Assembly: GCA_013044165.1 (NCBI GenBank)
Contig: JABEVB010000118.1
Coordinates: forward strand, 1 to 35,624
Direction of reading: 5' to 3'
From: Phycisphaerales bacterium
Lineage (GTDB): Bacteria; Planctomycetota; Phycisphaerae; WQYP01
DNA: 35,624 nt
The notes under the pieces were generated by a model, which saw nothing but the letters and a program-made list of their open reading frames with translations, made no database searches and was not told where the DNA came from. Of the stretch, positions 29,309-35,624 are shown in pieces. Every line of letters begins with the position of its first letter. The first letter of the stretch is position 1. A program made the translations under genes and the position numbers.

Positions 29309-31156
29309 ATGCGAAGACGTGAATTCTGCAAACTTCTGGCTGGGGCTGCGACAGCGGCAGTAACCGCAACGACAACTAAAGCGGATAAGACGCTGTTGGC
29401 CACCGGGACCAGCACAATTGCATCAGGCTATAACCAGCCTGATGGTACCTATGCGGATTTTTGTGCCATTCCCGAGTTGCAGCGGAAGTATTATGCAATC
29501 AAGGATAACTCGATCGTCGCGGAAAAATTGGATGAAATGACTTGGCATCCCGCTGACTGGCGAAACCCGATCACGCCGGCTGTTCCCGTTCGCGGCGGCG
29601 CGTGGAATGATGTGCCCATGATTGGTCCGTTAAAAGGGCTTCATGGTGAAGGTCCTTATAAGCCAAGCTATACATCCATGCTGCAGTACGACTGTCCCGA
29701 ATGGTACCGTGATGCCAAGTTCGGCATCTGGAATCATTGGAGTCCATCGTGTGTGGCGGAGGATGGCGACTGGTATGCGCGTCAGATGTATATACAAGGA
29801 CGGCCGGAGTACAATTACCAGTGCAAACATTTCGGGCATCCATCCAAATTTGGTTTTAAAGACCTTTGCGCCCAGTGGACGCTCTTGAATTGGCAGCCGG
29901 AAGAACTCATGAACTTGTATGTAAAGGCTGGTGCCAAAATTTTCATGATACTGGCCAATTTTCATGACGGCTTTGACACTTGGAACTCGCGGCATCACCA
30001 ATGGAACGCACAGCGAGTAGGCCCGCATCGGGATGTTATTGGCACTTGGGCCAAAGTTGCGCGAGCACATGGCCTGCGAGTGGGGGTGAGCGTGCATCAG
30101 GCTCGCAATTGGTGGTGGTATCAGGTGTCACATGGCGCGGATGCGACCGGTCCACTTGCCGGCGTTCCCTATGATGCCTGTTTGACCAAAGAAGATGGAA
30201 AAAACACCTGGTGGGAAGGTCTCGACCCACAGCAGCTTTACGGGCCAAAACACCCTTTCAATGCGCTCCCTGACTTCACCTTCAGTAAGAACTTTTACGA
30301 TCGCACCCGCGACCTTATAGATCAACACGATCCGGACATTTTGTATTTTGATAACGACATGCTACCGCTTGGCTGGGCCGGCATGAACATCGGGGCGTAC
30401 TTTTACAATCGCAACTTGAAAGTTCGCGGCCAAATGGAGGCTGTCATCAATGTCAAATACGTCCCATTTGACCTTACCAAAGCGGTGGTTGCCGATTTAG
30501 AGCGGGGCGTCACAGACAGCATTATGCAATATCCGTGGCAGTCGGAGACCTGCATTGGTCAGTGGCACTACCAACGCGCTCTTTACAATCATCCCGGTAA
30601 ATATGGCGGATATCTAAAGCCGCGGCAAATCATTCACTGGATGATTGATGCCGTAAGTAAGAATGGAACGTTTATTCTTAATATTCCCGGCAGGCCTGAC
30701 GGTACGATTGACAGCAAAGAGAAGCTGATTCTGCACGAACTCGCCGATTGGTTTGCCATCAACGGACAGGCCATATATGCAACCCGGCCATGGAAGGTCT
30801 TTGGCGAGGGCATGTTGCAGACGGCAGCCGACACATCCAATAACCCGCATGGCACCACTGGCGCGTACAACGGCTACAAGTCAACAAAAAATCTCGGCCC
30901 AGGCACCATCCGGTTTACACGCAACAAGACCGGTACGGTTGTCTATGCGATTTGTTTGGGCTGGCAGGATAAGGATTTTATTATTCGCTCGTTAGGCTTG
31001 GCAGCCGACACAAAACCGGGCAAAGTTTTGGCTGTTGAGTTGCTGGGCTGCCAAGAGAAGCTTTCATGGAAGCAAACGCCGCAGTCGCTGACCATCGCAG
31101 CCCCCAAACATAAACCGGGTGAATATGCGTTCGCTTTCAAAGTAAGCTTTGCATGA
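29309..31156 (+). CDS. Alpha-L-fucosidase-like GH29 protein (tandem paralogue), Tat-type leader
   Basis: MRRREFCKLLAGAATAAVTATT; YRDAKFGIWNHWSPSCVAEDGDWYARQMY, NFHDGFDTWNSRHHQWNA, ILYFDNDMLPLGWAGMN; GGAG SD. Confidence 0.9.
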   Translation: MRRREFCKLLAGAATAAVTATTTKADKTLLATGTSTIASGYNQPDGTYADFCAIPELQRKYYAIKDNSIVAEKLDEMTWHPADWRNPITPAVPVRGGAWNDVPMIGPLKGLHGEGPYKPSYTSMLQYDCPEWYRDAKFGIWNHWSPSCVAEDGDWYARQMYIQGRPEYNYQCKHFGHPSKFGFKDLCAQWTLLNWQPEELMNLYVKAGAKIFMILANFHDGFDTWNSRHHQWNAQRVGPHRDVIGTWAKVARAHGLRVGVSVHQARNWWWYQVSHGADATGPLAGVPYDACLTKEDGKNTWWEGLDPQQLYGPKHPFNALPDFTFSKNFYDRTRDLIDQHDPDILYFDNDMLPLGWAGMNIGAYFYNRNLKVRGQMEAVINVKYVPFDLTKAVVADLERGVTDSIMQYPWQSETCIGQWHYQRALYNHPGKYGGYLKPRQIIHWMIDAVSKNGTFILNIPGRPDGTIDSKEKLILHELADWFAINGQAIYATRPWKVFGEGMLQTAADTSNNPHGTTGAYNGYKSTKNLGPGTIRFTRNKTGTVVYAICLGWQDKDFIIRSLGLAADTKPGKVLAVELLGCQEKLSWKQTPQSLTIAAPKHKPGEYAFAFKVSFA

Positions 31157-31193
31157 CTTTGCGGGTGACTCAATGTTTCGCAGTAACTTTATA

Positions 31194-31270
31194 AACGCTT
31201 GCTTGGTGAAGCATTCAGGGCGATTAACTTTTCGCAAGCGTTGGGAGAGTGATGGCGGCATAAGCTCTCC
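31194..31270. other. Cluster of inverted repeats downstream of GH29 genes
   Basis: AACGCTTGC (31194-31202)/GCAAGCGTT (31234-31242), followed by GGAGAG (31244-31249)/CTCTCC (31265-31270). Confidence 0.35.
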
Positions 31271-31398
31271 TATGCGGCGATTGCGGTATGCCTTTATCGT
31301 AAAGCGAGGCGATTGATATTCGGTCAAAGTCGGAGGCGACCATCATCAACATTGAGACTTACCCGCGCGAATTTATGTCAGATCTCCGCCTTGAGGGA

Positions 31399-31620
31399 TC
31401 AATCTTTTAATGACTTGGATGGGCGAAACCGGATAGTGTAAAAGAGTCCCATGGCCAGAAGCAAGGCTCCCCACCATATGGCCGGATGAAGCGAGGCCAG
31501 CGCAGTCTTGTGAGCGGGTGGCCTTACCAGTTCCCATAAGCCAACACCCTCTATTATGACACCATAAATGAGTAATTGCAGCCCGATAAGAAGCCAGATT
31601 GAATTCGCATGCTTGGCCAT
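31399..31620 (-). CDS. Small two-helix membrane protein, downstream of SSS symporter
   Basis: MAKHANSIWLLIGLQLLIYGVIIEGVGLWELV...LHPAIWWGALLLAMGLFYTIRF; begins ~15 nt after the symporter stop with an AAGGGTG SD-like sequence. Confidence 0.65.
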   Translation of the reverse strand: MAKHANSIWLLIGLQLLIYGVIIEGVGLWELVRPPAHKTALASLHPAIWWGALLLAMGLFYTIRFRPSKSLKD

Positions 31621-31634
31621 ATTTCACCCTTTGC

Positions 31635-33476
31635 TTACCAGAAATATAAATTCAAAGCGATAAACACCACCGAAATAACCGCCGCCCAGAATATGGGTCG
31701 GTGAACAAGTGGGTATTCCCCCTCGGGCGGCATATTTGTGCAGCCCATCACCAGCCCGGCAAGTTCTTCCTTCGGCTTAGGCTGTGTCGCAAGGCTTGCG
31801 ACGACTGTCACCAGCACAACGATAATAAAGCTCCAAAGTGCTCTAAACATATCGGCGGCCATGGGCTGTGCGTGCGAGGAAAGAGCGATATACCTAAGCG
31901 CATCGGGCTTTTTGAGCACCCAAAACCACATGCCAATGGACGCTACAGTACCCGCCAGCAATCCCCAGAACCCACCGTGCTTGGTGGTGCGCTTCCACAG
32001 CATACCCAAAATTACCGTGCCAAACAGGGGCGCAATAAAGAAGCTGAACAGCGCCTGTACATAGTCCATAATGCTGTTTGATTTCATGACGAGGTAGGCC
32101 GTTGCCACGCTCACCAAAATTCCTATGGCCGAGCTCCAGCGGCCCATGGCCAACAGGTGCTGGTCGGACGCCTTCGGGTTCATCATTGGTTTGTAAATGT
32201 CGTGCGTCCAAACGGTGGCAAACGCGGTAACATTGCCAGCCATACCCGACATAAATCCCGCGATCAGCGCCGTGATGCCCAAGCCCAAGAGACCCGGTCC
32301 GCAGTATTTGGCGAGCATGATCGGCAGAACATCATTGTAACTGTATAACGTATGTCCGTGTTTGGCCGCTGCGTCAACAATTGGCTGTGGAAAGAGTTGC
32401 GTTTTGAGCAACCCCAAACCAAGCAGGCCAGGAAGAATGACAATAATGGGAACAAACATTTTAAAAGCTGCGCCAATAATGGGGGCCATTTTGGCTGAAC
32501 GCAGATCTTTCGCAGACATGACACGCTGAACCACCAAAAAGTCGGTAGTCCAATATCCCGTCGAAATGACTGCGCCCAGACCAAATACAATGCCGATCCA
32601 GTTAATTCCCATTGGGTTAGCGCTGAAATGACCCAAGGTGCTCCACGCGTGCGTATAAGTGGATGGATGCGAAGTTCCAAAAATAGCGGAATTTTTGAGC
32701 AGTGTGCCCGGGTGTTCGATGCCGGCGGCCTTGAGGTTGGCTGCAACCACAGCTGGATTGCCAATGCCAAAGTGAGTCAGATTTTTGGCAATGTCGCGTT
32801 TAAGACCTGACCATCCGCCGGCCTGAATCATGCCTAAAATAGGGACGAGCAGCGCTCCGAGCCAGATAAGTACAAATTGCAGCACCTCATTAAATATTGC
32901 GGAAAGCAAGCCCGCAAGTACCACGTAAACGCCCATGGTGATAGAGGAGACCCATATGCTAAACTGAAGTGGCCAGCCCAGCACAACCTGCATCACCGCC
33001 GCCATCGCAAAAATATTTACGCCGCTCATTAGAATGGTCATCAGGGCAAAACAAATAGCAGAGAGTCCACTCGTGCCCGGTCCGTAGCGCAATCGCAAAT
33101 AGCCCGGCACAGAGTGCGTCTTTGATGCATAATAAAATGGCATCATCACCAGCCCCAACAGCAGCATGGCGGGGATGGCGCCGATCCAATACCAGTGCAC
33201 GGCCAAAATGCCGTATTGATAGGCCGAGCCGGCCCAACCGAGCAGTTCCAGTGCGCCAAGGTTGGCAGAGAGAAACGCCAAGCCGGCAATCCAAGCGGTC
33301 ATCTCTCGGCCGGCCATAAAAAAGTCGTCGCCGGTTTTTGTGTACTTTTTAAGGTACAAACCAATGCCAATTACAAAAATAAAGTAGATGGCGATAACCA
33401 AAAAGTCCACCGGCGACGCAGAGACCAGTGGTTTGGCCGCAGGTGTCGTCGCCAGCAGGAAAGGCAATGTCAGCAT
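31635..33476 (-). CDS. Sodium:solute symporter (SSS) family transporter
   Basis: DFLVIAIYFIFVIGIGLYLKKYTKTGDDFFMAGREMTAWIAGLAFLSANLGALELLGWAG and multiple TM helices; start at ATG 33476 with GAGG is preferred over the ORF start at 33683. Confidence 0.92.
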   Translation of the reverse strand: MLTLPFLLATTPAAKPLVSASPVDFLVIAIYFIFVIGIGLYLKKYTKTGDDFFMAGREMTAWIAGLAFLSANLGALELLGWAGSAYQYGILAVHWYWIGAIPAMLLLGLVMMPFYYASKTHSVPGYLRLRYGPGTSGLSAICFALMTILMSGVNIFAMAAVMQVVLGWPLQFSIWVSSITMGVYVVLAGLLSAIFNEVLQFVLIWLGALLVPILGMIQAGGWSGLKRDIAKNLTHFGIGNPAVVAANLKAAGIEHPGTLLKNSAIFGTSHPSTYTHAWSTLGHFSANPMGINWIGIVFGLGAVISTGYWTTDFLVVQRVMSAKDLRSAKMAPIIGAAFKMFVPIIVILPGLLGLGLLKTQLFPQPIVDAAAKHGHTLYSYNDVLPIMLAKYCGPGLLGLGITALIAGFMSGMAGNVTAFATVWTHDIYKPMMNPKASDQHLLAMGRWSSAIGILVSVATAYLVMKSNSIMDYVQALFSFFIAPLFGTVILGMLWKRTTKHGGFWGLLAGTVASIGMWFWVLKKPDALRYIALSSHAQPMAADMFRALWSFIIVVLVTVVASLATQPKPKEELAGLVMGCTNMPPEGEYPLVHRPIFWAAVISVVFIALNLYFW

Positions 33477-33963
33477 AAGAACCTCAAAAAAGTACGTTAC
33501 AACGTCCGTACGGAGACGTTTTGGTTGCTCGCTCATCTGCTCTGCGAACAAGACACAGGTTCGACCGCCAACGGCGTCACAGAGCATGCCGAGCCTGGGT
33601 TCGCTCATGTTTGCGCCGCTGCGCCAAGCAGTCAGCATGCCTAGAACTGGCAGGATTGTATAAGTCCGCCATGGACTTAGCAACGAAAATCATCTTATTT
33701 TTTCGATGGCGTTTGTTGCGCAAATCTATATGAGTTGCATCAGCCTGCTGGCGCCGATGAGTAGCTTTTTGGGGTCGCGAGCCCTTGTCGCCCACATCAT
33801 CGCATTTTGTTTATGTGAGCGGCCGCTGTCCCGACCAACTCCTTCCGAACTGGCGGTGCCTGGTAAATGATTCAATGAGCTTAACTTGACGTTCCCTACG
33901 TGGATTGGGGCCGTGCGGCAATATAATCTCTTAAAATTGTCGCCTCGGCAACTTAAGTGTATA

Positions 33964-35319
33964 CTACCGAGCCTTGAATTCCGGGCGTGTGCCTGAGCGG
34001 CCAAAAGGGGCGGACTGTAAATCCGCTGGCTTATGCCTACGCAGGTTCGAATCCTGCCGCGCCCATCGGTTGGTATTTGCAGGGTGTTTCACCGAATTGC
34101 AGGCGCTATCAAACCCTTTGTTTTCAGGGGTTTTTGGCTTTTCGCCAGTCTCTGGCGTATTCCCTGCAACTCCCTGAAATGCGCTGATAACACCGGATTT
34201 AACACCGCTTTTTTTTTCCATACCCGTAGCACGTTCAAAGTCGGCGTCCTTGTTGGTCTCAACGGCGTAATGCTCGGCTGCAACCGCTGGGCTATTCCCG
34301 ATCCATTTACAAGCGGTGGCCAGGTCATACTGCTTCATCAATTCAGACTCGCGGCTTGCCCGCATATTGTGAAAAGGCTTAGGCCAAACCTCCACGCCCG
34401 CCCGTTCAATGATCCGCATAAATTGAGTACGCAAGTTCTGCCGCACGTCTCTGTACCGACTGATAACATAAGTCTCTGATGGGTCGAATGCTTCCTTCAG
34501 GTAGGGGTGCAACTCTTTGAACAATGGTATCGTTCGAGCGCCGCGGCCCTTGTGATGCGCAGTCTTGGGGCTTGTGATGCGGATTGTTCCAGCAGTCCAA
34601 TCAACGTCAGCCCATTTTAAGGGTAAGAGTTCGCTTGGTACTCGGATACCCGCGTAACGACTAAGGGCAATTATCAAACGCCATTCAGCATCGGGGCAAG
34701 CATCCAGTAGCTTTTCTACAACATCCATCGGGACAAAATGCTTACGATCCTCGTTGCTTTGGCTGCCGCCCTTAACACCAACAAACACGTTGTTGTTAAT
34801 CAGGCCCCAGCGGCAGGCCGTCTTAAAAAACTGGCGGGCGCAGACAATCCGCCGCGCCGTGGTGGCGTCTGATAGATTTTGCTTATCTTTGAGCCACGCC
34901 TTAAATCCGTCGGCTTCGGTTTCTGTAATATCCCGCAGGGCTTTATGTTCGCCAAAGTAATCATTCATGTTACGGCGGCAGTGACCATACGCTACAGCGG
35001 TCGCTGGCTTAACCGCCAACTGCGAAAACAGTTTATCGAGGAAGTCGCTTATCGAGGTGCCCTTAGGTCGCTCTTTAACCAAACCGGCTTTGGCCAGTCG
35101 GCCATAGATGCGGTCATCCAGCCGCCCAAGCCAGTCGCTCACCTCCATATCAGGCGTAACGCCCGATGCAACAGCCCCAAGCAGAGCATCAAATAAGGTA
35201 AGGAATCGCTCCGCCTGCCGCTTGGTCATCTGGCCGATCCGCACGCCCTTATGATTGCCGTTGGAATCGTAATATTGAATGCGCCAACGCCCGCCCGCTT
35301 CAGGAAATACGCTTGCCAT
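33964..35319 (-). CDS. Tyrosine recombinase / phage-type integrase
   Basis: SAM-like N-terminal core-binding domain; catalytic YAGIRVPSELLPLKWADVDW (R), PKTAHHKGRGARTIPL (K), HNMRASRESEL (HxxR), WIGNSPAVAAEHYA (Y); C-terminal tail antisense to tRNA-Tyr. Confidence 0.93.
   Translation of the reverse strand: MASVFPEAGGRWRIQYYDSNGNHKGVRIGQMTKRQAERFLTLFDALLGAVASGVTPDMEVSDWLGRLDDRIYGRLAKAGLVKERPKGTSISDFLDKLFSQLAVKPATAVAYGHCRRNMNDYFGEHKALRDITETEADGFKAWLKDKQNLSDATTARRIVCARQFFKTACRWGLINNNVFVGVKGGSQSNEDRKHFVPMDVVEKLLDACPDAEWRLIIALSRYAGIRVPSELLPLKWADVDWTAGTIRITSPKTAHHKGRGARTIPLFKELHPYLKEAFDPSETYVISRYRDVRQNLRTQFMRIIERAGVEVWPKPFHNMRASRESELMKQYDLATACKWIGNSPAVAAEHYAVETNKDADFERATGMEKKSGVKSGVISAFQGVAGNTPETGEKPKTPENKGFDSACNSVKHPANTNRWARQDSNLRRHKPADLQSAPFGRSGTRPEFKAR
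33983..34065 (+). tRNA. tRNA-Tyr (anticodon GTA)
   Basis: GGGCGTG/CGCGCCC acceptor stem, GCGGA-CTGTAAA-TCCGC anticodon arm, long variable arm GGC-TTAT-GCC, GCAGG-TTCGAAT-CCTGC T arm. Confidence 0.96.
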
Positions 35320-35521
35320 GCTCTGATCCTTTCGGTGTTAGCAACTCCAACCCCAGCCGCCTGCATATCTTGGCTGCAATATTCAGCCGCAGGGTTTGGG
35401 ACTCGGCCATAAACCGGCCAATAGATCGAAGATCAACGCCCGAATCTTTGGCCAGGCGATAATAAGACAGGCCGCTATCGGCAATCGCTTTGCGTAACGT
35501 TTGTTCAATGTCTTTATTCAT
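35300..35521 (-). CDS. XRE-like helix-turn-helix protein
   Basis: IEQTLRKAIADSGLSYYRLAKDSGVDLRSIGRFMAESQTLRLNIAAKICRRLGLELL is an HTH_3-type repressor pattern; overlaps the integrase start by 20 nt. Confidence 0.8.
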   Translation of the reverse strand: MNKDIEQTLRKAIADSGLSYYRLAKDSGVDLRSIGRFMAESQTLRLNIAAKICRRLGLELLTPKGSEHGKRIS

Positions 35522-35624
35522 AGTGTACTATCATCCCTTAATACAATTCCATTGTCAAGTGCAAAAGGTTCTCAACTGCGCCACGGAAGCTTACACTTTG
35601 CCAAGCGCCACCAGCGCCAGCGCC

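Noticed and set aside
33477-33683. N-terminal extension of the SSS symporter ORF
   Set aside because: Not symporter-like; ATG at 33476 has a better SD (GAGG) and starts just before the first TM helix.
33886-33927. TTGACG...TATAAT as a tRNA-Tyr promoter
   Set aside because: Spacer is ~30 bp, far too long; only the -10 element may be meaningful.
35553-35558. Minus-strand TTGACA upstream of the HTH gene as a full promoter
   Set aside because: No good -10 hexamer at 16-18 bp spacing; left unannotated.

Overview
The window is about 35.6 kb and looks like chromosomal sequence. It appears to come from a bacterium with Planctomycetota/PVC-like gene content, but that is inference and the taxon is not determined. 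From left to right I see: an aminoglycoside-phosphotransferase-fold gene; a small hypothetical ORF; an HExxH protein; a minus-strand operon (S9/DPP-IV-like Tat peptidase, DUF5107-TPR protein, MFS sugar porter); a divergent secreted protein of unclear family; a ferric-reductase-like flavocytochrome; a nuoA-nuoB pair with no other nuo genes nearby; and a carbohydrate-degradation region (GH3 with PA14, GH79-like, a Gly-rich/PATR autotransporter, DUF488, MFS sugar porter, xylose-isomerase-like protein, two tandem GH29 fucosidases, SSS symporter plus a small membrane protein). A tRNA-Tyr(GTA) sits near the right end, with an integrative element inserted at its 3' end (tyrosine recombinase plus HTH protein) that runs off the window. 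The observations most worth following up are: (i) a perfect 8-6-8 TGTGA-N6-TCACA (CRP/FNR-type) palindrome at the predicted transcription start of nuoA; (ii) an integrase reading frame whose last ~33 codons are the antisense of the tRNA-Tyr gene, with an A9 tract just after the catalytic domain that could switch that tail on or off; (iii) a xylose-isomerase homologue with an apparent metal-ligand substitution (Asp to His); and (iv) an SSS symporter coupled to a small two-helix membrane protein. I did not find a clear new defence system, CRISPR array or other plainly unprecedented multi-gene machine. All homology calls are from reading the translations by eye, with no database search.
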